From the NCBI GenBank assembly GCA_046346965.1, contig JAXMHB010000003.1, positions 62,001 through 126,000 of the forward strand: a DNA stretch of 64,000 bases, in the 5' to 3' direction. Shown here one piece after another: positions 43,038 through 51,884 of the stretch. This stretch comes from JAXMHB01 sp046346965. Its GTDB lineage: Bacteria > Pseudomonadota > Gammaproteobacteria > Xanthomonadales > SZUA-5. The notes under the pieces were generated by a model, which made no database searches, was not told the origin of the DNA, and saw nothing but the letters and a program-made list of their open reading frames with translations. How positions within the stretch are numbered: the stretch's first letter is position 1; every line of letters begins with the position of its first letter. Made by a program: the position numbers and the translations under genes.

Positions 43038-44480
43038 TCAGACGCCGGCGCACACGCGGTTACGGCCTTCCATCTTGGCGCGATAGAGCGCTTTGTCGGC
43101 GCGATTGATGCAGCGATCCAGCGTTTCCAAGCCGGTGAATTCGGCCACGCCGAAACTGACGGTGATCTGCGGGCCGTTGGGGTAGATCGGCGTTGCACCG
43201 AGGCTCTGCCGCAACTCGTTGCAGCGACGCTCCGCCTCGGTGATCGACTGCCCCGCCCACAGCAGCAGAAACTCCTCGCCGCCCCAGCGTCCGGCCGCAT
43301 CGTTGTTCTTCAGCGAGGCCTTGAGCTTGCGGCCCAGCGCGATCAGCACCTGATCGCCGACCGAGTGGCCGTACTGGTCGTTGATGCGCTTGAAGTGATC
43401 GATGTCGCCGATCACCACGATGAAGGAACTCTTCTGCCGACGCGCCTGCTCGGCGGTGTGCTCCAGCGCCTCCAGCATGCCGCGCCGGTTCAACAACCGC
43501 GTCATGGTGTCGGTGGCCGCTGCCTCGGCCAGCGCTGCTTCCAACTGGCAGCGCTGCTCAATCTCTGAGCGCAGCATCACATTGAGTTTTTCCAGTTCGG
43601 CGCTGCGTTGGCGCACCATCTCTTCCAGCCGATCGCGCGCGCCCTTGAGGTCGCCCAGCGCATCCTCGCGCTCACGCTGCGACAGGTTCAGACGCGCGCT
43701 CATGTCGTTAAGGGCGGCGGCGAGATCGGCAAACTCATCGTCGGCGCGCAGGTCCAGTTGATGGTCCAATCGACCTTCGGCGATCTCGCGGAAGCGTGCA
43801 GCGAAACGCTGCAGCACCCGGCGCGCCGAAACGGCCAGATACATGCTCATCGCCAGCGCCAGCACCACCGCCAGAATGAAGGAAATCGCCGAGTTGCGGC
43901 GCAGCTCGTAGAGCTTGCTGTTGATGTCGTCGATGGACACGGCCAGCAACACGCCGTAGGTACCAGCGCCGGGGCCCAAGGCCGCGGCAGCGTTGAAGCT
44001 GGGCGGCGAACTGGCCTCCTGCAGACGGACGGCATCGAAGCGGGGGCCTGCGACCCAGGATGCCGCCGCCAGGGTATCGCCCGGGGAATAGCCCCGCACC
44101 GCGCCGAAGGAATCCGCCACCACGACCAACTGCGGCCCGTCCACGCGCACGACCAGCAAGCGCGCGATCGCGCTGTTGGCGTCGGCGATGCCGCGCAGAC
44201 TCTGCTGCAGGCGCTGGGACTCCGGGCGCGCGGCGTCCTCGACCGATCGGATCAGATCCAGTCCATCGACGCTGATCGCCTGTCCAGCCAGCCGCGCATT
44301 GTCGGTCAGGCGCGAGCGCAAGGCCTGCCGCAATTCCGACTCGGCCGCCCAGTGCATATAAGTGCCGAGGCCGAGCGCCGCCAGCAGCGCCACCAGCAGA
44401 TGGGTGTAAAACAGCCGGCGTCCGATGCTCAGCCGATGACGAGCGCTCTTGCGATGGGCGGGCAACGCCGTCACGGCCAT
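43038..44480 (-). CDS. Membrane diguanylate cyclase (HAMP-GGDEF)
   Basis: This is a 480-residue protein: transmembrane helix 1 (LFYTHLLVALLAALGLG, about residues 21-40), a periplasmic sensory domain, transmembrane helix 2 (about 193-214), HAMP, a coiled coil (ERMVRQRSAELEKL-like), then GGDEF with RWGGEEFLLLW (about 395). The intact GGEEF implies active diguanylate cyclase. I chose the ATG at 44480 (MAVTALPAH); a GTG at 44537 would extend the cytoplasmic start by 19 residues. The divergent neighbour is the nucleoside transporter; the 3' end is next to the tRNA-Gly. Confidence 0.9.
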   Translation of the reverse strand: MAVTALPAHRKSARHRLSIGRRLFYTHLLVALLAALGLGTYMHWAAESELRQALRSRLTDNARLAGQAISVDGLDLIRSVEDAARPESQRLQQSLRGIADANSAIARLLVVRVDGPQLVVVADSFGAVRGYSPGDTLAAASWVAGPRFDAVRLQEASSPPSFNAAAALGPGAGTYGVLLAVSIDDINSKLYELRRNSAISFILAVVLALAMSMYLAVSARRVLQRFAARFREIAEGRLDHQLDLRADDEFADLAAALNDMSARLNLSQREREDALGDLKGARDRLEEMVRQRSAELEKLNVMLRSEIEQRCQLEAALAEAAATDTMTRLLNRRGMLEALEHTAEQARRQKSSFIVVIGDIDHFKRINDQYGHSVGDQVLIALGRKLKASLKNNDAAGRWGGEEFLLLWAGQSITEAERRCNELRQSLGATPIYPNGPQITVSFGVAEFTGLETLDRCINRADKALYRAKMEGRNRVCAGV

Positions 44481-44627
44481 GGGGGTTCTGCCAAGCGGAC
44501 TGGTTGCGATGCTAGAGCCTATGGCCGACGCGTGCACCTGCCACGCGCAAGGGTGTGCGCCCTGCTAGTCTCCGCCTTCACACGCGGCGCGGAACTGGGG
44601 CGGCTGCGTGCAAACCCGGGAGGTCGC

Positions 44628-45917
44628 ATGGTGGGGCAAGTCGCATTCGGCATTTTTGGCCTGGCGGTGCTGATCGGCATCGGTTGGCTGTTTTCGAACA
44701 ACAAGCGCGGCGTGGATTGGGGGCTGGTGCTGACCGGCATCTCGCTGCAAATCGCCTTTGCGGCGCTGGTGCTGCTGGTACCGGGCGGCAAGGATGTGTT
44801 TGACGCGCTGGGTCACGGCTTCGTCAAGGTGCTGGGCTTTGTGTCGGCGGGGTCGAATTTCATCTTCGGCAACCTGATGGACACCACCAAGTTCGGCTTC
44901 ATCTTCGCCTTCCAGGTGTTGCCGACCATCATCTTTTTCGCCGCACTGATGGGCGTGCTGTACCACCTGAACGTGATGCAGGCGGTGGTCCGCGCGATGG
45001 CCTGGGCGATCACCAAGGTGCTGCGCGTGTCTGGCGCCGAGACCACTTCCGTGTGTGCCAGCGTGTTTATCGGCCAGACTGAGGCGCCGCTGACGGTGCG
45101 CCCGTACATCCCGCGCATGACCGAATCGGAACTGCTGACGATGATGATCGGCGGCATGGCGCATATTGCCGGCGGCGTGCTCGCCGCATACGTCGGCATG
45201 CTGGGCGGCAGCGACCCCGAGCAGCAGGCCTTCTTCGCCAAGCACCTGCTGGCGGCCTCGATCATGGCGGCGCCGGCCACGCTGGTGATCGCCAAGTTGC
45301 TGATTCCCGAGACCGGCAACCCGCTGACGCGTGGTACGGTCAAGATGGAAGTGGAAAAGACCTCCAGCAACATCATCGATGCGGCTGCGGCCGGCGCCGC
45401 CGATGGCCTCAAACTCGCGCTCAATATCGGCGCCATGCTGCTCGCCTTCATCGCCCTGATCGCGCTGTTGAACTGGCCGCTGACCTGGCTCGGTGAGGTG
45501 ACCGGACTGCAGGCCTGGCTCGGCAAGCCCACCGATATGGCGACCATCCTCGGCTACGTGCTGGCGCCGCTGGCCTGGGTGATCGGCGTGCCGTGGCAGG
45601 ACGCCACCGTGGTCGGCAGCCTGATCGGCCAGAAGGTCGTGATCAATGAGTTCGTGGCCTATCTGCAACTGGCCGACATCGTCAACGGCAATACCGCTGG
45701 CGTGGTGCTGACCGAGAAAGGCAAGCTGATCGCCACCTACGCGCTGTGCGGCTTCGCCAACTTCTCGTCGATCGCGATCCAGATCGGCGGCATCGGCGGA
45801 TTGGCCCCCGAGCGTCGCGCCGATCTGGCCCGCTTTGGTCTGCGCGCCGTCCTTGGTGGCTCGCTGGCGACCTTCATGACGGCGACCATCGCCGGCGTGC
45901 TGAGCCAGTTCGGCTGA
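44628..45917 (+). CDS. NupC-type concentrative nucleoside transporter
   Basis: This is a 429-residue member of the concentrative nucleoside transporter (CNT/NupC) family, which imports nucleosides with a cation. Signature segments include SVCASVFIGQTEAPLTVRPY, MIGGMAHIAGGVLAAYVG, and GQKVVINEFVAYLQLA. The ATG at 44628 follows gggagg at 44618-44623, a good ribosome-binding site. Its end is followed after 6 bp by a GC hairpin (45924-45953) and then a PfkB-type sugar kinase, giving a nucleoside/ribose salvage context. Confidence 0.92.
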   Translation: MVGQVAFGIFGLAVLIGIGWLFSNNKRGVDWGLVLTGISLQIAFAALVLLVPGGKDVFDALGHGFVKVLGFVSAGSNFIFGNLMDTTKFGFIFAFQVLPTIIFFAALMGVLYHLNVMQAVVRAMAWAITKVLRVSGAETTSVCASVFIGQTEAPLTVRPYIPRMTESELLTMMIGGMAHIAGGVLAAYVGMLGGSDPEQQAFFAKHLLAASIMAAPATLVIAKLLIPETGNPLTRGTVKMEVEKTSSNIIDAAAAGAADGLKLALNIGAMLLAFIALIALLNWPLTWLGEVTGLQAWLGKPTDMATILGYVLAPLAWVIGVPWQDATVVGSLIGQKVVINEFVAYLQLADIVNGNTAGVVLTEKGKLIATYALCGFANFSSIAIQIGGIGGLAPERRADLARFGLRAVLGGSLATFMTATIAGVLSQFG

Positions 45918-45923
45918 TCCCGT

Positions 45924-45953
45924 CCCGGCGTCGCGCCAGTGCGCGGCGCCGGG
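45924..45953 (+). terminator. GC hairpin between nucleoside transporter and PfkB kinase genes
   Basis: A 12-bp stem (cccggcgtcgcg, one wobble) with a six-base loop and no T-run lies between the transporter stop and the kinase start. It may be a weak terminator or an mRNA-processing site that sets relative expression. Confidence 0.4.
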
Positions 45954-45974
45954 TGACTCCCACGATCGGTTCAG

Positions 45975-46943
45975 ATGTCGATGCCCGCTCCTCAAGTCAC
46001 GCTGCTCGGCAGCTATGTCCAGGACCACTGCTGGCGCACGGATCGCTTTCCCGTGGTCGGTGAAACCCGCGTCGGCCAGTTTTACACCGGCCCTGGCGGC
46101 AAGGGCTTCAACCAGGCCATCGCCTGCCACCGTCAGGGCGTCAGCACCCGCTTCATCGGCGCCGTCGGTGCCGATGCGCTGGCCGCCACGGCGCGCCGCT
46201 TCGCCGAGGCCGAGGGCTTGTCCTGCCACTGGCATGAGGTGAGCGATCGGCCGACGGCCACCTCATCGATCGTCGTCGACGCGAGCGGACAGAATCTGAT
46301 CGTCGTCGATCTGGCTGCGAACCTGGCCTTGCCAGCCAGCGCCGCAGAGCACATCGAAGCCGGCACGTGCGTGGTCCTCACGCAACTCGAAACGCATCTC
46401 GATGCGGTGCACGCGGCGCTCAAGCGCGCGCGTAGCCTCGGTGCGCTGGCGATGCTGAACCCGGCACCGATGCATCCTGAACTGTCGCCGGAAACGCTGG
46501 CGCTGGTGGACCTGCTGACGCCGAATGAAACCGAGTTCGCCCTGCTGCTGGCGCAACTGGGCGTGCCCGACGACGTGTCGCGTCCGTGGGAGTTGTCCGA
46601 TGCCGACCTGCACGCGCTGTGCCGCTGCACTGGTGTGCCTACGGTCGTGGTCACGCTGGGGGAGCGCGGCTGTTTTGTCTCCCATGGCCGCGATCACCGG
46701 GGCGATGCCTCGTCTCACTATCGATTAGCACCCGAATCGGTACGTCCGGTTGATACCGCCGGCGCTGGCGACGCCTTTTCCGGCGCGCTCGCGGCGGCAC
46801 TGGCTTTTGCCGCACCCGGCGCAGCTTTTGGCGACGCCGTCGTCCACGCCAACCGCGTAGCGGCGATGAGCACCGAGCAACCTGGCACCGCGCCAGCGAT
46901 GCCGACGCGCGCCGCCGTGGAGGCGCGCTTCATTCAGGCCTGA
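45975..46943 (+). CDS. PfkB-family carbohydrate kinase, ribokinase-like
   Basis: This is a 322-residue PfkB-family kinase. It begins VTLLGSYVQDHCWRTDRFP, has the substrate-binding GGKGFNQAIA (about residue 41), the NPAPMHPELSPETLALVDLLTPNETE segment, and the C-terminal catalytic signature DTAGAGDAFSGALAAAL. Ribokinase is the closest type; the neighbouring nucleoside transporter fits ribose salvage. The substrate could be another sugar or nucleoside. Confidence 0.88.
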   Translation: MSMPAPQVTLLGSYVQDHCWRTDRFPVVGETRVGQFYTGPGGKGFNQAIACHRQGVSTRFIGAVGADALAATARRFAEAEGLSCHWHEVSDRPTATSSIVVDASGQNLIVVDLAANLALPASAAEHIEAGTCVVLTQLETHLDAVHAALKRARSLGALAMLNPAPMHPELSPETLALVDLLTPNETEFALLLAQLGVPDDVSRPWELSDADLHALCRCTGVPTVVVTLGERGCFVSHGRDHRGDASSHYRLAPESVRPVDTAGAGDAFSGALAAALAFAAPGAAFGDAVVHANRVAAMSTEQPGTAPAMPTRAAVEARFIQA

Positions 46944-46959
46944 GTTCGCACAGTCCACC

Positions 46960-47655
46960 ATGCATGCCCCCAGCTTTCAGATCACGCCCGGATTCGCCGT
47001 TCCCTTCGTGCTGGTGGAGCACCCCGCTCCGACCGATCTGAACCGGCGTTTGCGCGAGCTGTTTCTCGCACGCGAGCAGGCCGGCGCACGCTATGCCAAT
47101 CCGCAGCCTTTGGTCGATCGCAATCAGGCGCTGTACGAGAGCAACTTCCAGCTGTTTGATTGGCCCGACGCACCGGTCGGCGAGCTGCGCGATTTCGTCT
47201 GGGCGCAGCTGTACCGCGCGATCCGCGAGCTCAATGGCTACACGCTGGAGGAACTGAAGCGCCTGCACATCGCCGCCGAGTCCTGGTTCCACATCACCCG
47301 CAAGGGCGGCTATTTCGCGCTGCACAACCACCCGATGGCCAGTTGGTCCGGCGTCTATTGCGTCAGTCCGGGCAATTCCGCGGCCGGACAACCCGACAGC
47401 GGGCAGCTGAGCTTCATCAGCCCGATGGCCACCAACACCATGTACGTGGACATGGCGATGGCCCGCTTTGCCCACCCCTACAACTACGGCCCGCGCAACT
47501 TCATCCTGAAACCGGGGCAGTTGATCCTGTTTCCCTCCTGGGTACTGCATGAAGTCCGGCCATATCTGGGTGAGGGTGAGCGCATCACCGTCGCCTTCAA
47601 CGCGCGCTTTGCGATGGTCGGGCTGGAACCCGGCAAGGTGCCGATCTACCGCTGA
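46960..47655 (+). CDS. Putative 2OG-Fe(II) oxygenase family protein (TIGR02466-like)
   Basis: This is a 231-residue double-stranded beta-helix protein. A conserved aromatic/His run WFHITRKGGYFALHNHPMASWSGVYCV (about residues 109-136) and a C-terminal FPSWVLHEVRPYLGEGERITVAFN resemble the iron-binding HxD...H and 2-oxoglutarate-Arg region of the TIGR02466 family. The reaction is unknown. It lies 16 bp after the PfkB kinase and is probably co-transcribed. Confidence 0.78.
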   Translation: MHAPSFQITPGFAVPFVLVEHPAPTDLNRRLRELFLAREQAGARYANPQPLVDRNQALYESNFQLFDWPDAPVGELRDFVWAQLYRAIRELNGYTLEELKRLHIAAESWFHITRKGGYFALHNHPMASWSGVYCVSPGNSAAGQPDSGQLSFISPMATNTMYVDMAMARFAHPYNYGPRNFILKPGQLILFPSWVLHEVRPYLGEGERITVAFNARFAMVGLEPGKVPIYR

Positions 47656-47747
47656 GGCGGGTGCGCGAGGCGCCGCGCAGACGCGGCGGGCTGCAGCCTG
47701 ACGCAGCCCCTGCTAACCTTCGCGTCCCGTTTTCTGTCGACCCCGCC

Positions 47748-49148
47748 ATGTCTGTCGTCCGCACCCGTTTTGCCCCGAGTCCCACCGGTTTCCTGCACGT
47801 GGGCGGCGCGCGCACTGCGCTGTTCTCGTACCTGGAAGCACGTCGTCATGGCGGACAGTTCGTGCTGCGCGTCGAAGACACCGACCGTGAGCGCTCCACC
47901 GAGGCGGCCGTGCAGGCGATCATCGATGGCATGGCCTGGCTGGGCCTGGAGCATGACGAGGGCCCCTATTTCCAGACTCAGCGCTTCGACCGCTACCGGC
48001 AGGTCGCGCACGAATTGCTGCAGGCGGGCAAGGCCTACTACTGCTGGTGCAGCAAGGAAGAGCTGGAGGCGATGCGCGCCGATCAGGAAGCGCGCGGACT
48101 GAAGCCGCGCTACAACGGCTACTGGCGCGATCGCAACGACACCCCGCCGGCCGGCGTGACGCCGGTGATCCGCTTCAAGAATCCGCTGCACGGCACGGTG
48201 GTGGTCGATGACCGCGTGCGTGGTCGGGTCATATTCGACAACGCTGAGCTCGACGATCTGGTGATCTGGCGTTCGGATGACTCGCCGACCTACAACTTCG
48301 GCGTGGTGATTGACGATGCCGATATGCGCATCACCGATGTGATTCGCGGCGACGACCATCTGAACAACACGCCGCGGCAGATGAACATCTACGAGGCGCT
48401 CGGGCACAAGATTCCGCGCTTCGCCCATCTGCCGATGATCCTGGGCCCGGACGGCGCCAAGCTGAGCAAGCGCCATGGCGCAGTCAACGTGCTGGGCTAT
48501 CGCGATGACGGCTTCCTGCCGGCGGCGCTGCTGAACTATCTGGTGCGCCTGGGCTGGTCGCATGGCGACCAGGAAGTGTTCACGATGGCGGAGATGATCG
48601 CGCTGTTCTCGGCCGACGACGTCAACCATTCGGCCTCGCGTTTCGATCTGGACAAGCTGCGCTGGCTCAATCAGCACTATCTGAAGACGCTGGATCCGGA
48701 GCTGATCCGACCCGAGTTCGAGTGGCATCTGGCGCAGCAGGGCCTGGACCTGAGCAGCGGCCCGAAGGCGATCGACTTGATCGTGGCACTGCGCGAACGC
48801 GTGCACACGCTGAAGGAGATGGCCGAACGCGCCCGCGTGTGGTTCGAGCCGCTCAGCCAGTACGACGGGGCCGCCGTGCAGAAGCATCTGGTCGCCGCGG
48901 CCAAGGCACCGTTGCAGGCGGCGCACGCAGCGCTGGCTGCGCTGAGCGAATGGACGCCGGCGCGCGTGCATGAGGCGCTGGATCAGGCCGGCAAGTCCTT
49001 GAATGTGGGCTTGGGCAAGGTGGCGCAGCCGCTGCGCGTGGCGATCACCGGCACCCAGGTCAGCCCTTCGATCGACCACACGGTCTATCTCACCGGCCAG
49101 TCCGAGGCGCTCAAGCGCATCGACGCCGCCCTGGCCAAGATCGGCTGA
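47748..49148 (+). CDS. gltX: Glutamate-tRNA ligase (GltX)
   Basis: This is a class I aminoacyl-tRNA synthetase of 466 residues. The HIGH-type motif is TRFAPSPTGFLHVGGARTA (about residues 5-23), the KMSKS-type motif is KLSKRHGAVNV (about 238-248), and DYLRVEDTDRERSTE-like acidic elements follow. It charges tRNA-Glu with glutamate. The ATG at 47748 begins MSVVRTRFAPSPTG, the usual start; an earlier in-frame start is not needed. Confidence 0.96.
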   Translation: MSVVRTRFAPSPTGFLHVGGARTALFSYLEARRHGGQFVLRVEDTDRERSTEAAVQAIIDGMAWLGLEHDEGPYFQTQRFDRYRQVAHELLQAGKAYYCWCSKEELEAMRADQEARGLKPRYNGYWRDRNDTPPAGVTPVIRFKNPLHGTVVVDDRVRGRVIFDNAELDDLVIWRSDDSPTYNFGVVIDDADMRITDVIRGDDHLNNTPRQMNIYEALGHKIPRFAHLPMILGPDGAKLSKRHGAVNVLGYRDDGFLPAALLNYLVRLGWSHGDQEVFTMAEMIALFSADDVNHSASRFDLDKLRWLNQHYLKTLDPELIRPEFEWHLAQQGLDLSSGPKAIDLIVALRERVHTLKEMAERARVWFEPLSQYDGAAVQKHLVAAAKAPLQAAHAALAALSEWTPARVHEALDQAGKSLNVGLGKVAQPLRVAITGTQVSPSIDHTVYLTGQSEALKRIDAALAKIG

Positions 49149-49151
49149 TCG

Positions 49152-49928
49152 ATGCTCAGCACTGCGCTCATCGCCGTGGTCGCAGGTCTGGCCTCGCTGC
49201 TGACCTTCTACTCCGGCTTTGGGCTCGGCACGCTGCTGATGCCGGTGGTGGCGCTGTTCTTCCCGCTGCCGCTGGCGATCGCCATGACGGCGGTGGTGCA
49301 CTTCAGCAACAACCTGTTCAAGCTGGGGCTGGTCGGGCGCCACGCCGATCTGCGCGTGCTGCTGCGCTTCGGGCTGCCGGCGGTGCTTGCGGCACTGCTG
49401 GGGGCGGCGCTGCTGGGTTGGATGAGCGGACTGGCGCCGGTGTACACCTACGAGGCGCTGGGGCAGATGCGCGCGGTGGCGCCGGTGAAACTGGTCATCG
49501 GCGTCGTCATCCTGGTGTTCGTGATGCTGGAACTCTCGCCGCGCTTTGCCGCATTGGCCCTGCCGCCACGCTGGATGACGCTGGGCGGCGCGCTCAGCGG
49601 TTTCTTTGGTGGCCTGTCCGGGCATCAAGGCGCCCTGCGCAGCCTGTTCCTGGTCAAGGCGGGCCTCGACAAGCACGCCTTCATTGCGACCGGCGTGTGC
49701 ATTGCGCTGGCGATCGATCTGACCCGCCTGGGCGTCTATGCGCAGCAGTGGTCCGCGCAGGCGCAGGCCTTTGACTGGCCGGTCGTGATCGCGGCCACCT
49801 GTTCGGCTTTTCTGGGCGCCTGGATCGGCGCCAAGCTGCTGAAGAAGACGACGTTGGCGACCATACAGGGCTTTGTGACGCTGCTGCTGGTGGCGGTCGC
49901 GCTGGGTCTGATAGCGGGGTTTCTGTGA
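49152..49928 (+). CDS. TSUP family transporter (TauE/SafE)
   Basis: This is a 258-residue polytopic membrane protein of the sulfite exporter TauE/SafE (TSUP) family, with seven to eight helices. The family repeats appear as TFYSGFGLGTLLMPVVALFFPLPLAIAMTAVVHFSNN and GALSGFFGGLSGHQGALRSLFL. It lies 3 bp after gltX; its stop overlaps the start of the SxtJ gene as GTGA. Its substrate (sulfur oxyanion or organosulfonate) cannot be told from the sequence. Confidence 0.85.
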   Translation: MLSTALIAVVAGLASLLTFYSGFGLGTLLMPVVALFFPLPLAIAMTAVVHFSNNLFKLGLVGRHADLRVLLRFGLPAVLAALLGAALLGWMSGLAPVYTYEALGQMRAVAPVKLVIGVVILVFVMLELSPRFAALALPPRWMTLGGALSGFFGGLSGHQGALRSLFLVKAGLDKHAFIATGVCIALAIDLTRLGVYAQQWSAQAQAFDWPVVIAATCSAFLGAWIGAKLLKKTTLATIQGFVTLLLVAVALGLIAGFL

Positions 49929-50359
49929 GCCGGCGGCGCGGTACCGCCATTGAGGCGGCAGTAGAAGCGGAACTGGCGCCCGGCAGTGCGCGCAGTTTTG
50001 GCTGGCTGATGACCGTGATTCTGCTGGTGCTGACCGGCATGGCCTACGCCCATGACAACCTGCTCTATGCGCCACTGGCGGGTGGCGCCGCGGCCTTCGC
50101 GCTGCTCGCACTACTCGCGCCGCGGGTCCTGGGGCCGCTCAATCGCGCCTGGCTGGCGCTCGGCCTGCTGCTGGGGCGTCTGATCACCCCGGTGATCATG
50201 GGACTGATCTACTTTGGCCTGGTCACTCCGCTGGCCGTTCTGGCGCGCTGGCGCGGCGTCGACCCAATGCGCCGCCGCTGGGACGCGGCGGCGCCGAGTT
50301 ACTGGATCCGGCGCGATCCACCCGGCCCGGATCCAGCAACGATGGAACGTCAGCACTGA
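49925..50359 (+). CDS. SxtJ-like membrane protein
   Basis: This is a 144-residue protein with four hydrophobic helices and the SxtJ-family tail LARWRGVDPMRRRWDAAAPSYWIRRDPP. SxtJ proteins usually sit by carbamoyltransferase genes with a DUF5989 protein; here it is next to TSUP and gltX, and no carbamoyltransferase is present. The GTG start at 49925 overlaps the TSUP stop. Function is unknown. Confidence 0.75.
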   Translation: MSRRRGTAIEAAVEAELAPGSARSFGWLMTVILLVLTGMAYAHDNLLYAPLAGGAAAFALLALLAPRVLGPLNRAWLALGLLLGRLITPVIMGLIYFGLVTPLAVLARWRGVDPMRRRWDAAAPSYWIRRDPPGPDPATMERQH

Positions 50360-50377
50360 GGCTGCCGACGGCGAGGC

Positions 50378-51700
50378 TCACTCCTCGTGCAGGCTGACCG
50401 CGGCCGCATCCTTGCCACTGCTGCTGTCACTCGCGGCGCCGCCGACCGCCAGACGACCGGTGGTCTGGCGCTGCACGGCCAGCGCGGCGTTGCTATCGAC
50501 GCCATAGTCCCACGCCGACAAGCCCGGCCCGCTGCTGCCAAAGCCGCCATCGACGCCGCCGGTCGGCTTGAAGGCCTGCAGAAACGCTGCGGTCTTGCCG
50601 CTGGCGGCATCCACGATCCACTGCCCGGACACCACGGTACGGTCACCGACGCTGTTGATATGGTCGGTCACCACGACGCCATCGCGCCCCAGATCGTGCA
50701 GCACCTGACCGCCACTGCCATAGGCCGCATCGACCGCGCCATTGGGCTTGAAGGCGGCCAGTCCGATCATGCAGTAGCTATCGCCCGTTGACGGATCCAC
50801 TTTGCAGACGCTGCCACTGACCACGATGCGACCGCCAGATTGCATCAGCACGCGCCGACCGAAATCCTGGTAGCCGAAGTCGACGACGTTGATGCCGCCG
50901 ACGCCGAAGGCGGGATTGATCGCGCCGTTGGCGAGGAAACTGCCGACGGCAAAGTCGTACTCGCCGCCCGGCTTGCGCGTGATGCCGCCGACCAGAATGC
51001 GGTCATTGGCGTCGATGCTGATGCCGCGCCAAGCCTCGTTGACGCCGACGCCCGCGTAGATGCTGGTCCAGGACAAGCCGCCGGTCCCGAAGGCCGGATC
51101 GAGCGCGCCGGTGGCCAGATTGATGCCGATCAGCAGCAGATCGCGGTCACCAGTCGCCGGATTGCGCGCGCCAGTCGCAATGATCAGACGCTGCGCATTG
51201 GTCTGGATGCCGGCGTCGAAGATCACGTGGCTGATCGGGGCGGTCAGCGCAATCGTGGCGACGCCACCGACGCCAAAGCCCGGCAGCGGTGCCCCATCCG
51301 GCTTGTAGGCCAGCACGTGAAAACGCCCGGCATCGCGCACCACCTGCCACAGATGGTCTTTGTAGCTGGCGACCTGACTGTAGGCCAACAAGCCCGGGAT
51401 CAGCGCCGCGGGACCGGCGACGCCGCCCGCGCCGAAGCTGGCATCGGGATGACCGCCCGCATCGACGCGCGTCAGCACCGGCCAGACGTCGCCGGCGCCA
51501 TCTTCAAAGACCTGGCTGCTGACGATCGCCTTGCTGCGCTGCACGGCAAGGTCGTCGGTCGCATCGTGCAGCTTGATATCGGTAAGCGTGTAGCCCGGTC
51601 CGCTGACCCCAAAGCTGGAATCCAGATCGCCCGGGGCGGCCTGGGCCGCAAGCGAGATGCTCGCCGACAGCGCGGCCAGGATGGTCGTGAGTTTGTTCAT
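50378..51700 (-). CDS. Secreted delta-60 repeat protein
   Basis: This is a 440-residue exported protein with signal peptide (MNKLTTILAALSASISLAAQA). The delta-60 repeat DxxFGxGG recurs about seven times: DSSFGVSG, DASFGAGG, LPGFGVGG, DPAFGTGG, NPAFGVGG, DAAYGSGG, DGGFGSSG. These repeats form beta-propeller-like surfaces in secreted proteins; no enzymatic motif is seen. It converges with the SxtJ gene and lies 184 bp downstream of the next gene on its strand. Confidence 0.85.
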   Translation of the reverse strand: MNKLTTILAALSASISLAAQAAPGDLDSSFGVSGPGYTLTDIKLHDATDDLAVQRSKAIVSSQVFEDGAGDVWPVLTRVDAGGHPDASFGAGGVAGPAALIPGLLAYSQVASYKDHLWQVVRDAGRFHVLAYKPDGAPLPGFGVGGVATIALTAPISHVIFDAGIQTNAQRLIIATGARNPATGDRDLLLIGINLATGALDPAFGTGGLSWTSIYAGVGVNEAWRGISIDANDRILVGGITRKPGGEYDFAVGSFLANGAINPAFGVGGINVVDFGYQDFGRRVLMQSGGRIVVSGSVCKVDPSTGDSYCMIGLAAFKPNGAVDAAYGSGGQVLHDLGRDGVVVTDHINSVGDRTVVSGQWIVDAASGKTAAFLQAFKPTGGVDGGFGSSGPGLSAWDYGVDSNAALAVQRQTTGRLAVGGAASDSSSGKDAAAVSLHEE

Positions 51701-51811
51701 GAATGCATGCTCCGCGAGTTGGGAATTGCGCTCCCGGGCCCCTGGCCCCCGTCGGCGCAGCGCGGATCATTCGAATTGGCCGGCCGCGATCTGCCAGCTG
51801 GTTGGCAGAAA

Positions 51812-51833
51812 GCCCCTGCCCGAGGGCAGGGGC
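51812..51833 (-). terminator. Terminator of the tyrosine-rich secreted protein gene
   Basis: A 9-10-bp GC stem (gcccctgcc, loop cgag, ggcaggggc) lies 51 bp beyond the stop of the 51885 gene on the minus strand. It is followed on that strand by tttct, a modest T-run, consistent with Rho-independent termination. Confidence 0.6.
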
Positions 51834-51884
51834 CACGGTGTTTCGCCAAGCACCCGTCAGATTGGACGCAAGCCCACCTGCGGT

